A DNA stretch of 64,000 nucleotides, from the NCBI GenBank assembly GCA_019359235.1, contig JAHHHT010000021.1:62001-126000 (forward strand). The letters run 5' to 3'. The notes beneath the pieces are model-generated. The model was not told the origin of the DNA, did no database searches, and worked only from the letters and a program-made list of their open reading frames with translations. This DNA is from Oscillatoria princeps RMCB-10. GTDB taxonomy: Bacteria; Cyanobacteriota; Cyanobacteriia; Cyanobacteriales; Oscillatoriaceae. A program made the position numbers and the translations under genes. Positions within the stretch are counted from its first letter, which is position 1, and each line of letters begins with the position of its first letter. This document shows, in pieces, positions 41,437-50,494 of this stretch.

Positions 41437-42267
41437 TTAAGGAGCCGCTCCCTTATAAACCTCAACCGTTGCTTTTACAGAGCCAGAATTATTCGCGCTA
41501 TCGCTATCCCAGAAATGCAAAGTAAGTGTGCCAGAATTCAGAATCGTCATCGTCAAGTGAGTGCCGACCGGAAAATAGCTTTTCCCCCCATCAAAGCTGC
41601 CCACAAGTGCGCCGTACACAAATTCAAAATTGCCAATCCTGTAGAGAGCGAGGAGAGTTTTTGCCTTAGGCCGCCGTCCGTTAGCATTTGCTTCGGCATC
41701 CTCTTGACCGGTAACCAGAAACCAGCTCTGGTTGGGGGGTACATTTACAACCAATATGTCTCCGGGCGCTACCGCTATCCCCGTCTTTAAAGGAGTGCCT
41801 CCGGTGACGCTGTTTTCTTTCGCTTTTACCTCAAACTCCTTTTTAACACCTTGCTGGGCTGACCACTTGACTGTAATGGCCCCACTGTTATCGGCGTAGC
41901 CCCAAGACAGGTCGTTGAGGATGAAGATTAACGTTTCCTTGGGTTTCAGAACAATCTTCGTGTCTGTCGCCACTTCAGTGACAGCACCTGTTGTTTTGCT
42001 CACCGCTAGGAGAGCAAAGGGCGTATTCTTGGGATATTTCAGGTACGACACCACCTGCGGTAAAAAAGATTGCAGCCCTTCCTGAACCGGAACGGGAAGG
42101 CTCTTGACCCCTCCCGGGCCACATCCCGCTAGAGCGGCATTATTCTTGTCTGGCGTCCAGGTGCCGGAGGGAGAAAAGGTATAGGAGAGTTCGATATTCT
42201 GATCGTTGGTAAATTCAACGCCGGCTTCCGAGATGCCCTGCACTTCAAATTGGCCTGCTGTTGCCAC
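41437..42267 (-). CDS. tandem LecA (PA-IL)-like lectin
   Basis: The 276 residues contain two similar domains. The first (about 10-140) ends FILNDLSWGYADNSGAITVKW. The second (about 150-276) includes GALVGSFDGGKSYFPVGT and ends LHFWDSDSANNSGSVKATVEV. In PA-IL (LecA) of Pseudomonas the matching end is NDVPGTYGNNSGSFSVNI, whose Asp and Asn pair bind calcium and galactose. Both copies keep an Asp and an [D/N]NSG, so sugar binding is plausible. There is no signal peptide, as in LecA itself. The start is a GTG at 42267 preceded by AAAGGAG. Domain assignment is from motif resemblance only, and neighbours give no clue to the ligand. Confidence 0.62.
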   Translation of the reverse strand: MATAGQFEVQGISEAGVEFTNDQNIELSYTFSPSGTWTPDKNNAALAGCGPGGVKSLPVPVQEGLQSFLPQVVSYLKYPKNTPFALLAVSKTTGAVTEVATDTKIVLKPKETLIFILNDLSWGYADNSGAITVKWSAQQGVKKEFEVKAKENSVTGGTPLKTGIAVAPGDILVVNVPPNQSWFLVTGQEDAEANANGRRPKAKTLLALYRIGNFEFVYGALVGSFDGGKSYFPVGTHLTMTILNSGTLTLHFWDSDSANNSGSVKATVEVYKGAAP

Positions 42268-42855
42268 AGTTCTGTTCTCCTTTTTGATTTTGCCACCCTA
42301 ACACACGAGAGGGTTTTGGTCAACCCCTCTCCTTGGGTATACGTTTGTTTCCCCCGTTAAATGGAGGTCACAAAGCAGTGTGTTGTATATTTAAGCACAC
42401 CTTCTACCGGCCTCCGCTTTCTTTCGCTTTTTTTTATAAATAGGAGCTAGAGAGAAGGGGAGAAGTGACCGCAAGATAAGGGATTTTAGCCAGTGGGTTC
42501 GACCGGCTAGTGAACGAGGATAAAACATTGACTCTGATCAGCCCTTCCCCCGCAACATCGCACCAGCAGGCTCGGAAACCAGGGGGAAGAGATTTCCTCC
42601 CGCATCTACCTTTAGGCAGATTTATAGCGGTTTCAGATGAGTGAGTTACTGAGAAACCCGGTTTCTTTAAGAAACCGGGTTTCTTATGCCTACTTCATGC
42701 AAATGAAAACCTCTATAGGAGATCCTGCCGGCGACTGTCCGATTCATCTGATAGAGGGCAGGCCAAATCGGTTATTGCTATAAAAGCCCCCTCCCCCGTA
42801 CCGGGTGGGGGGTTGGGGGTGGGGTTCCCTGCAGCAAAGAACAAAGGCAAACCGC
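42268..42855. other. intergenic region with hairpin repeat
   Basis: The 588 bp hold the AGAAACCCGGTTTCTT hairpin at 42652-42685 and a G/C-run stretch near 42785-42830. No gene is supported. Confidence 0.5.
42652..42685. repeat. AGAAACCCGGTTTCTT hairpin
   Basis: Near-perfect arms AGAAACCCGGTTTCTT and AAGAAACCGGGTTTCT meet at a TA centre. It is a dispersed family member. Confidence 0.85.
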
Positions 42856-44184
42856 CTATTTTTCAGGCTGACCGGCAATTGCCCGCTCCGCCCTGAGAAA
42901 GTCAACAAATTGCCTAGCCGTGCGCCCAGAACGCCCGTTGTGGCGAGTCGCCCACTGGAGAGCGCGAAACTGTAATTCTTCCGCGCTCAGGGAAATACCG
43001 GCTCGCTCTGCCAGATGGCGGACAATTTTTAGATAGGTGTCTTGATTCGCCGGCTCGAAGGTTAAAGTTAAGCCGAAACGATCGCTAAAGGAAAGCTTTT
43101 CCTGAACCGTATCCCAGGCGTGAACTTCCTCACTGGCCCCCGGGCGGGGGCGGTCGTCAAAGAACTCCCGAATCAGGTGACGCCGGTTGGATGTGGCATA
43201 GACTGCCACATTTGCTGGTCGTGCGGTCAGACTGCCTTCCAAGACCACTTTCAGGGCTTTGAAAGCGTCGTCATCTTCCTCAAAGGAGAGGTCATCGACA
43301 AAAATGATAAATTTATGGGGGACGCCGCGCAACTGCTCGACAATTGCCGGCAAATCTTTGAGGTCAGATTTGGCGACTTCGATCAGGCGCAAACCGCGAG
43401 CGCCGAATTCATTTAAGAGGGCTTTGACTGAAGAAGATTTGCCGGAACCGCGACTGCCGTATAGCAAAACGTGAAGAGCCGGCAGACCTGCTAGGAGAAA
43501 TTCTGTATTTTTCACCAGAGTGTCGCGCTGTAATTCGCAGCCGGCTAAATCAGCGAGCCGCACGGGGTCGGGGTGCGGGATGCCGGTCAACTGCCCTGAC
43601 TGCCAGCGCAGGGCGCGATATTCGGCAAAAAGGCCGGTGCCATATTGGCGGTAGTGGGCTGCTAACTCTTCTAGAATGTCAGCCCAGTTGCTTTCTTTTT
43701 GCAGAGAGGTTATTATCGGCAATGAGCGCTCGGGTGCCGCTCCAGTTCGTGCGCAATCCCAGACAACTGGTGCCACCGGCAGCCCGGAGACGGTTTGCAC
43801 CCACCAGCTCAGCTGTTCTCCCCCGCACTGGTAGAGACTTTGCAAAGCTTGCAAGTCATGCTTGGCAGCGGCGAGCAGTGCCGGTGGCAAGCTTGTCAAT
43901 TCGGCTTGCTGAGCTTGCAGAGTGAAGGGGTTAGTGTCGAGGAGGATTCGCTCGATCAGGTAATCTTGCCAGCTGAGATTTTTGGCAGCTAGGGATTGGA
44001 ACCAACTGCCGTAAGCGTGGGAGCAATCCGTGCCGCCGGCATCGCTGTGGTGGAGGGATTGCAGCAGGGTGAGGAAGGCGTTGCCGGTGGGGCCGGTGAG
44101 TGTGCCTTGGTAGAGCAGCAGGGAAGCGGCTTGGCGCTGGAGAAATCGGATAGAAGAGAGAGTTTGAGTGTTTGGGGATGACAT
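42856..44184 (-). CDS. DUF815 AAA+ family ATPase
   Basis: The ATPase core occupies about residues 230-400 of 442. It shows Walker A in LLYGSRGSGKSSSVKALLNE, Walker B in FIIFVDDLSFEEDD, a sensor-like VAVYATSNRRHL and the DUF815 segment FFDDRPRPGASEEVHAWDTVQEKLSFSDRFGLTLTF. The C-terminus (ARQFVDFLRA) is helical. The N-terminal half is helical and family-specific. DUF815 proteins are widespread and functionally uncharacterised. I use the ATG at 44184 (MSSPNTQTLSSI); the frame is open to 44235. It is divergent from the DUF262 gene across 366 bp. Confidence 0.86.
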   Translation of the reverse strand: MSSPNTQTLSSIRFLQRQAASLLLYQGTLTGPTGNAFLTLLQSLHHSDAGGTDCSHAYGSWFQSLAAKNLSWQDYLIERILLDTNPFTLQAQQAELTSLPPALLAAAKHDLQALQSLYQCGGEQLSWWVQTVSGLPVAPVVWDCARTGAAPERSLPIITSLQKESNWADILEELAAHYRQYGTGLFAEYRALRWQSGQLTGIPHPDPVRLADLAGCELQRDTLVKNTEFLLAGLPALHVLLYGSRGSGKSSSVKALLNEFGARGLRLIEVAKSDLKDLPAIVEQLRGVPHKFIIFVDDLSFEEDDDAFKALKVVLEGSLTARPANVAVYATSNRRHLIREFFDDRPRPGASEEVHAWDTVQEKLSFSDRFGLTLTFEPANQDTYLKIVRHLAERAGISLSAEELQFRALQWATRHNGRSGRTARQFVDFLRAERAIAGQPEK

Positions 44185-44550
44185 AATTGCAATTGTACCG
44201 GAAGGGGTGTTCCTGACATCTGGCACCACTTGCATTGGTCGTCCCTATCCGGGCTCATCGGGGAACAGGGGTCAAGACCGCAGTTGCCGGCGAATTGCCC
44301 TCGCACCCCTCGCTCACCGAGTGGACTGGGGCGGGGAACTAAAAGCTGGGCCAACCAAGTCTGGGCCAACAAGGGTCGCCCGCACTCCGTCTTCTAAAAA
44401 AGGCTGATTTGTGGGGAATACCGCGCCATACTGTGAGCTGGGGATTAGAATATTTAAGCGGCTTTCCCGGGGTTAACGCTGTGCCCCAGTCACAGGAACA
44501 ATCCCGTTTCGGGAAACGATCGCCAACTGCGCGTAACGGAGGAGGTTAGG
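44185..44550. other. divergent promoter region of the DUF815 and DUF262 genes
   Basis: No gene, repeat or hairpin that I can support. It ends in a strong GGAGGAGG ribosome site for the DUF262 gene. Confidence 0.4.
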
Positions 44551-46233
44551 ATGAGCAATGTGAAAATCGAGGGAAAGGAGTACCCGATCGGGAAAGTCTT
44601 CAGCGATGACTTTGCCTTCACCATTCCCCTGTACCAGCGCCCGTATGCCTGGACTGTAGAGCAGGCGGGGGAAATGCTGGAAGACTTTATCATATCTTTG
44701 GAAGATGACAGCCAGCCAATCGAGGAAGTGAATCCCTACTTCCTGGGGAGTATCGTGCTGATTAAGGGAGATACGCCAGACGCGCAAGTCGTGGACGGAC
44801 AGCAGCGACTCACCACCCTGACCATATTGCTGGCGGCTTTGCGGGCGTCAGTGCCGGCGGAGCACTTCAACGACTTGACGACTTATCTCTACCAAAAAGG
44901 GAGCAAGATTTCTGGCATCCCCAACCGCTACCGTCTGAGTTTGCGCGAGCGAGATGCAGAGTTCTTCAAGGAATACATACAGGATGAGGGCGGGATTAAC
45001 AAGCTGGAAGAGTTAAAGGATGCCAAGCTTTCAGACAGCCGGCAAAACATCAAAGAAAACGCCCAGCTGTTCGTGCAGCGCTTGCTAGACTTTAGCGACG
45101 CTCAGCGACTGCGCCTCGCCCAGTTTATCATTACCCGCTGTTTTCTGGTCGTGGTGTCCACGCCTGACTTTGACTCCGCCTACCGGATCTTTTCTGTGCT
45201 GAACGACCGGGGACTGGATCTCTCCCACACCGACATCTTGAAAGCAGAGATCATCGGAAAAATTCCCGACAGCAAGCAACAGGAAGCCTACAGCGTCAAG
45301 TGGGAAGACATCGAGACGAACCTGGGACGAGAGCTGTTCCAAGAGGTTTTCGAGCACATCCGAATGATTAAGCGCAAGGCAAAGCTGCGGGAAAGCCTCC
45401 TCAAGGAATTCCGCCAATATGTTCGCCCTTCTGAGAATCCTCAGCTGTTCATCGATAAAACCCTGAGCCCTCTCGCCGATGCCTTTTATGATATCAAGAA
45501 TGCGACCTATCAAAGCGATATAGGCTGGGAGGAACTGAAGAGAATATTTAATTGGTTAAACTGGCTGGATAATTTTGACTGGGTGCCGCCGGCCATTCTT
45601 TACCTATCAGAGAATTACAGCAACCCTGAGGAGCTGGTCTGTTTCTTTGCCGATCTGGAGCGGCTCGCGGCTGGTTTCTTTATTCGGCGGACTCACCGGG
45701 AGAAACGCATCGACCGTTACAGCCGGTTGCTAACGGCGATTGAGTCAGGGGAAAACCTGTACAAAGAGGACTCGCCACTCCAGCTTGCGCAGGAAGAGCG
45801 GATCGATATCCTGAGAAACCTTGACGCCGACTTTTTAAATGAGAAAATTCGCCTGTATGTCTTGCTGCGCCTGGAGGCGGAGATGTCGGGCAATGAAGCT
45901 TCCTACAAAGAAAGCCCCCTGAGTGTCGAGCATGTGCTGCCGCCCAATCCACAGCCTGCCAGTATGTGGGCGAAATGGTTCCCCGACGCCCGAGAGCGCC
46001 CGAAATATGTGGAGTGTTTGGGAAACCTGGTTTTGCTCCCGCGCCGGAAAAACACCGAAGCGCAAGCCTATGACTTTGAGGTGAAAAAGGAGCAGTATTT
46101 CACCGTGAAAACAGGCGCACCCCCCGTGGAGCTGACTGCGCGAGTGCTGGAGGAACAGGAGTGGACACCGGCAGTCATTGAGCGCCGGCAGAAAGAGCTG
46201 GTTGATATCCTCAGGAAGGCTTGGCGCTTGTAA
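44551..46233 (+). CDS. GmrSD-type DUF262/DUF1524 protein (putative type IV restriction)
   Basis: The N-terminal DUF262 (GmrS) half shows IPLYQRPYAWTVEQAGEMLED, YFLGSIVLI and the VVDGQQRLTTLTILLAA motif, which in GmrSD is the ParB-like NTP-hydrolysing part. The C-terminal DUF1524 (GmrD) half has the HNH-like SVEHVLPPNPQ and ECLGNLVLLPRRKNTEAQ. The fused GmrSD protein cleaves DNA with modified (glucosylated hydroxymethyl) cytosines, so an anti-phage role is likely here. Length (560 residues) is normal and the motifs are intact. Nearby DUF815, kinase and toxin-antitoxin genes make this an accessory region. Confidence 0.87.
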   Translation: MSNVKIEGKEYPIGKVFSDDFAFTIPLYQRPYAWTVEQAGEMLEDFIISLEDDSQPIEEVNPYFLGSIVLIKGDTPDAQVVDGQQRLTTLTILLAALRASVPAEHFNDLTTYLYQKGSKISGIPNRYRLSLRERDAEFFKEYIQDEGGINKLEELKDAKLSDSRQNIKENAQLFVQRLLDFSDAQRLRLAQFIITRCFLVVVSTPDFDSAYRIFSVLNDRGLDLSHTDILKAEIIGKIPDSKQQEAYSVKWEDIETNLGRELFQEVFEHIRMIKRKAKLRESLLKEFRQYVRPSENPQLFIDKTLSPLADAFYDIKNATYQSDIGWEELKRIFNWLNWLDNFDWVPPAILYLSENYSNPEELVCFFADLERLAAGFFIRRTHREKRIDRYSRLLTAIESGENLYKEDSPLQLAQEERIDILRNLDADFLNEKIRLYVLLRLEAEMSGNEASYKESPLSVEHVLPPNPQPASMWAKWFPDARERPKYVECLGNLVLLPRRKNTEAQAYDFEVKKEQYFTVKTGAPPVELTARVLEEQEWTPAVIERRQKELVDILRKAWRL

Positions 46234-46430
46234 CCGGCAGATATGATATCATGTCCGCTCGCACCGGTTTTGCAAGGCCAGCGGGACTGGGCGTCGGGCG
46301 TCGGGCATTGGGCACTAGCAATTCCAGCCCAGACCGGCGGTGCTAAAGGAACCCTCTGCGCAATAGCGGTGCCACCGGACTTGATATGAAAAGAAGCCGG
46401 AGAGACAAAAGCGATAGTGAATCACCGGCT

Positions 46431-48851
46431 CTATCGCCGCCAGAGTCTAATTGTACTGTCCTTGCTGCCACTCGCCAGAGTCTTGCCATCAGGGCTGAAC
46501 GCAACTGAATAAACCTCATCTGAATGCCCGGACAGAGTGTTGATCTGTTCCCCACTGCTGAGATTCCAAATCTTGACAGTCTTGTCCTTACTGCCACTGG
46601 CGACAGTCTTCCCATCCGGGCTAATCGCAACCGACACAACATCGTCTGAATGCCCCTCAAGAGTGCGGATTAGCTCCCCAGTCTCCAGATTCCAAATTTT
46701 TATGGATCTGTCATAAGATCCACTGACGGCTGTCTTCCCATCGGGGCTGATGGCGACAGACCTCACCTCGCCTGAATGCCCTTCAAGAGTGCGAATCAAC
46801 TCCCCCGTATCCAGATTCCAAATCTTGACGGTCTGGTCCTTACTGCCGCTGACAAGAGTCTTGCCATCCGGACTCAGAGCAAGGGAATACACATAGTCTG
46901 TATGATCGGGGAGAGTGTAAAGCCGCTTGCCTGTCTCCAGATTCCAAATTTTGATTTTCTTGTCCTCACTGCTGCTGGCGAGAGTCTTGCCATTTCGGCT
47001 GATGGCCACAGACCAAACCGCACCATCATGCTCAAAAGTGCGAAGCATTTCCCCTGTGTTCAGGTTCCACACCATCAGCCGCCAGAAAAAATTGCCTGTA
47101 ACGAGTTGAGTGCTGTCAGCGCTAAAAGCAACAGCCCAAACCGCCGATGAATCTCCGTTAACAGAGCGGCTTACCTTGCCTTGAGCCAGATCCCAAAGCT
47201 TGACCGTCCCGTCTTTACTGCCGCTGGCCAGCAGTCGCCCGTCCGGACTGAAAGTAACAGCGCCAACAATGTCTGAGTGCGCAACCAGGGTTTTGACTTC
47301 GAGGTTTTTCCAGTTAATGCCCGCTTCGCACTGTTTGAAAACGTTCTGAACCCCGGCGTACTTGCTGGAGCGCTTGGGGATTTTTGGCGCTTTCGTGACG
47401 CACTCCTCATAGTTCCTCTGCGCGTAAAGCTCGCTGAGCGCTTTCAGCTCTCCGGCTTCTAGCTGCCGGCGCTGTAAAAAATCTGTCCAGCGGACAAATC
47501 CGTAGATGGCAGCGATCAGAGCCACACCCCCAGCAATACTGCGGCCAAAGTAGGGGCCAACCATTCCTTGCGCTATTTGCAGGGCAGGCCCAATCTTCTG
47601 GCGTGTTAGCCCAAAGGCCCTGGCCTTCGCCCGTATAAAAGCCGGAATCGGGTTGGGGAACTTTACTACTATAGCATTCGGGGCTACTTTCTCTTCTATC
47701 TTTGCGATATCTTCATCTCTGAGTCCTAAAACTTGCTGCAAGCGCTTCAACTCGTCGTGAGTCGCCTGAGTGAGAGGATTTTCCTGGGTTTTCGCTTCTA
47801 CTAGCGCCTGCTCATAGCGCTGGAACTTGCTCTTGTAATCTCGGTAAGGTTTTAAAATCTCAGCTTCGATGGCCTCAGCTTCTTCCGGCTTCAGTTCCAG
47901 ACTGCTGCGCAGCGCGTCCAGTATGCTGCGCCCCACCACGGAAATCTCGCCGCGATGAGTGACGCGGCGCTCCACCTCTTCGCGGTATATTGTGAGCTTC
48001 GGCAGTCGAAACCCGGAGCGGTCGCTGGTTTTTATCAGGTCAGCCAGAACTTCTGTTGCCGACTGGTAGCGCTGCCGGTAGTCATGGCGCACCATTTTGT
48101 CTAAAATGTCTCCCAAGTCGTGGCTGACGATGGCGAGGTGCCGCCAAAAGATTTCGCCCTTGTTGGGATTGTAGGGATCTCGCAGTTTTGGCAGGTCGTA
48201 AACAGGCAAGCCGGTCAGCGCCTGGATACCGATCATCCCCAAAGCATAGATATCGCTGTTAAACTGGGGGTTGTATTGGAACTGTTCCACCGGCATGTAT
48301 TCCAGGGTGCCAACGCGCACTGTCGGGGGCATTTGCCCCTGAGCGATTTGCGTGCCGATTTCTTTGACTGAGCCAAAGTCGATGAGAACTAACTTGCCGT
48401 CTGGGTGGCGTCGGATTAAGTTGCTCGGTTTCAGATCCCGGTGAATCACCCCACTCCCGTGTACGAAGGCCAAAATCTCCAGCACCTCCTTCAAAACTCT
48501 GCCGACTTGCTCCTCAGACAGGGGTTTACCGGGCAAAATCTCAGTCGCTAGGGAATGACCGGGAACAAACTCTTCAACTAAGTAGAATTCTTTATTTTCC
48601 TCAAAATAAGCGAAGAGCTGGGGTATCTGGTCGTGCTGGCCAAGTTTTTCCAGGATTTCGGCTTCTTTGTCAAACAGGCGGCGGGCAGTTTCCAGAAGCT
48701 TAGGCTCCTCACTCGACGGCTTCAGGTGCTTGACAAAACATTCGGGGTGCCCGGGACGGTGAGTGTCTTTTGCCAGATAGATTTGTCCAAATTCCGCTGC
48801 GCCTAAGACTTCAGTGATTCGATAGCGTCTGTTTAAAAGTTGGCCAACCAT
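46431..48851 (-). CDS. Ser/Thr protein kinase with transmembrane segment and seven WD40 repeats
   Basis: Four parts are seen in 806 residues. Residues 1-270 are a Hanks-type kinase with GAAEFGQIYLAKD, CFVKHLKP, VIHRDLKPSNLIRRHPDG and LIDFGSVKEI. Residues 300-400 are a charged helical domain (LKPEEAEAIEAEILKPYRDY). Around 440-455 there is one membrane segment (GGVALIAAIYGFVRW). From about 517 to the end there are seven WD40 blades, the last being LSGHSDEVYSVAFSPDGKTL. WD40-fused kinases are common in filamentous cyanobacteria and probably sense or scaffold on the far side of the membrane. Blades 4-7 are very alike at DNA level. A decayed relative lies 510 bp upstream on the other strand. Confidence 0.92.
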   Translation of the reverse strand: MVGQLLNRRYRITEVLGAAEFGQIYLAKDTHRPGHPECFVKHLKPSSEEPKLLETARRLFDKEAEILEKLGQHDQIPQLFAYFEENKEFYLVEEFVPGHSLATEILPGKPLSEEQVGRVLKEVLEILAFVHGSGVIHRDLKPSNLIRRHPDGKLVLIDFGSVKEIGTQIAQGQMPPTVRVGTLEYMPVEQFQYNPQFNSDIYALGMIGIQALTGLPVYDLPKLRDPYNPNKGEIFWRHLAIVSHDLGDILDKMVRHDYRQRYQSATEVLADLIKTSDRSGFRLPKLTIYREEVERRVTHRGEISVVGRSILDALRSSLELKPEEAEAIEAEILKPYRDYKSKFQRYEQALVEAKTQENPLTQATHDELKRLQQVLGLRDEDIAKIEEKVAPNAIVVKFPNPIPAFIRAKARAFGLTRQKIGPALQIAQGMVGPYFGRSIAGGVALIAAIYGFVRWTDFLQRRQLEAGELKALSELYAQRNYEECVTKAPKIPKRSSKYAGVQNVFKQCEAGINWKNLEVKTLVAHSDIVGAVTFSPDGRLLASGSKDGTVKLWDLAQGKVSRSVNGDSSAVWAVAFSADSTQLVTGNFFWRLMVWNLNTGEMLRTFEHDGAVWSVAISRNGKTLASSSEDKKIKIWNLETGKRLYTLPDHTDYVYSLALSPDGKTLVSGSKDQTVKIWNLDTGELIRTLEGHSGEVRSVAISPDGKTAVSGSYDRSIKIWNLETGELIRTLEGHSDDVVSVAISPDGKTVASGSKDKTVKIWNLSSGEQINTLSGHSDEVYSVAFSPDGKTLASGSKDSTIRLWRR

Positions 48852-49361
48852 AACGGCACACCCCAGCTCTTTGTTGGTTGATTATGACATAAAACACTAA
48901 GACTCTTGCTATTGCACGAGTCAGATCGATAAGAGAGTTTGGAGATTCGGGGAAGGTATTGCTGACATTATATCGGAGTCGGGGAGCGCACTTGAGTGCC
49001 AGGATACGGCCCGCCCTCACACCCCTCACTTTTCCCCCCTCTTCAGCCCTCACCAGACTCCCCTCTGCCACCGGCAGGGGGGAGAATCACCCTGACGCCC
49101 CCACTCCCCCAGCCCAAAGCCAGCGGGAAGAGGGGCGAAGGAGGAAAGGGGACAGGAATCGATGTCAGACGGGACTGAGGGTGAGGGCAAAATGTGCCAA
49201 GTCGGATAAATATTCCCCCACCAGCCACTGGGGGGGGCGAGTCAGAGAGTGGGACAGCAGGGCGAGCCGGCGCTGGTCAAATAATACTAGAAACCGGCTT
49301 TCTTTGGATGGGAGCCCAAAGAAACCCGGTTTCTTACCCTCCTCTCTAGGGGGCGGAGGAT
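48852..49361. other. intergenic region with repeats
   Basis: It contains a split AGAAACCGGCTTTCTTTGG ... CCAAAGAAACCCGGTTTCTT inverted repeat at about 49287-49336. No gene is supported. Confidence 0.5.
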
Positions 49362-49920
49362 TGGGATTTGCCCGGACATCCCCCGCATACTGTCAAACAC
49401 CGCCAGCCGAAAACCCCTGACCTATTTGTCTTGCAGACGGCAAGACGCCTGTTCGACGCACAAGCCCAAGTCCTGTATCGCCTCGGCCCGCATGACCGGC
49501 TCCCAGGGCATTGGGCTGGTGGCGTGGGGCATTGGGCCTCAGTCGGGGACAAACCAGCCTAACGAACCCGCCACAGGTGAGCAACAGGCCAGTTCGCGCT
49601 TTAGACACGATGGTGCGCCAGTCGGTTCAGCCGGCAGCACCTCGATCCGCACAGGCGTTAAGAGCGCTCATCCCCACTGTCGTGCCGCCACCGCCACCGC
49701 CGCAACTCTCGAAAGCTTGAATCGTGGCAATCGGAGTGGGAATAGGAAGAGTTGCCGGTGGTGCTAAATCGCCCTCAATCTCCACCGCAGCCACCTGTCA
49801 CAACCTGCAACTCCGCCAGCAATAGCCACTTCTCCCACACCGGCACCGGCACACTCTCCATCACCCCTACCAAACTGCAGGCGACTAAAAGATTTACTCG
49901 CACGATTCCCCTCGTTCCCA
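49362..49920 (+). pseudogene. decayed Ser/Thr kinase gene
   Basis: One frame (49362-49505) reads GHPPHTVKHRQPKTPDLFVL then QTARRLFDAQAQVLYRLGPH. This parallels the intact kinase GHPECFVKHLKPSSEEPKLL then ETARRLFDKEAEILEKLGQH. A GGGCATT-type repeat follows. Another frame (49580-49760) reads ALDTMVRQSVQPAAPRSAQA then LRALIPTVVPPPPPPQLSKA, the usual end of a cyanobacterial kinase domain plus Pro linker, with a stop and then a possible membrane segment IVAIGVGIG. CRRLKDLLA near 49880 could be the start of a GUN4 domain. The catalytic core is missing. Confidence 0.6.
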
Positions 49921-49937
49921 GGATCTGCCTGGGAACG
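49911..49937. repeat. CGTTCCCAGG hairpin repeat
   Basis: Arms CGTTCCCAGG and CCTGGGAACG around ATCTG, followed by GGCTCTGCCTCC. This type is common between cyanobacterial genes; here it caps the kinase relic. Confidence 0.75.
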
Positions 49938-50057
49938 ACGCTCGGTCGGCTCTGCCTCCTTTGAATGGACAAGCAGTATTATTAGCATAACAGCTTAATC
50001 CCAACAAGTTGATATAGACAGTATTTCACCCTCTGTCTTAAAAATCTTTCCTACCGT

Positions 50058-50249
50058 TTACAAATCCAAAATCCTTGCATCCAAAATCCAAAATAGGTAC
50101 AAGACTCGCCCCTCACGAACGGCACGCGCCAGCACATCGGAATCTGCCACTCCTGGTGAGCCTTCGCTCACAGAGGCGATGTCAATTCCTGCTGCGCGCA
50201 AGCGTCTCACCCCAGGCAGTGGGAAGTTCTCATCCGCTAGAAACCGCAT
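50058..50249 (-). CDS. DUF5615 PIN-like toxin, truncated
   Basis: The start MRFLADENFPLPGVRRLRAA and the segment VADSDVLARAVREGRVL match DUF5615 (PIN-like) toxins, whose acidic residues Asp6 and Glu7 are kept. After residue 46 the family strand ILLTFDRD is replaced by YLFWILDARILDL, encoded by GGATTTTGG repeats, and the protein ends at 63 residues, about half of the usual length. The remaining catalytic acids are lost, so it is probably inactive. The ATG overlaps the antitoxin stop as TGATG, showing the original coupling. Confidence 0.72.
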   Translation of the reverse strand: MRFLADENFPLPGVRRLRAAGIDIASVSEGSPGVADSDVLARAVREGRVLYLFWILDARILDL

Positions 50250-50494
50250 CAACCCGCCTGATTCGATAGGGAGATTGTATATAGCACTTCCTCGCGCATA
50301 CACTCAGCGGCAAAGGCAAATACCGCCCGCAATCCTTCAGGTGTCAGGGTGGGATAGCTGTCCAGCACTTGCTGTTCTGTCCATCCTGCCGCAAAAAGCC
50401 CCAGAATGAACTCCACTGACAGCCGAGTTCCTTTTACAACAGGCTTCCCTACCAAGATTTTAGGGTCAGAGTGAATGTATTCTCGCCAGTCCAT
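50249..50494 (-). CDS. DUF433 antitoxin
   Basis: This 81-residue protein has the DUF433 pattern: IHSDPKILVGKPVVKGTRLSVEFILGLFAAGWTEQQVLDSYPTLTPEGLRAVFAFAAE. It is a small helix-turn-helix-like antitoxin usually paired with a DUF5615 toxin, exactly as here. It looks intact. Its job is presumably to neutralise the toxin and repress the pair; with a truncated partner it may be on its way to loss. Confidence 0.85.
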   Translation of the reverse strand: MDWREYIHSDPKILVGKPVVKGTRLSVEFILGLFAAGWTEQQVLDSYPTLTPEGLRAVFAFAAECMREEVLYTISLSNQAG

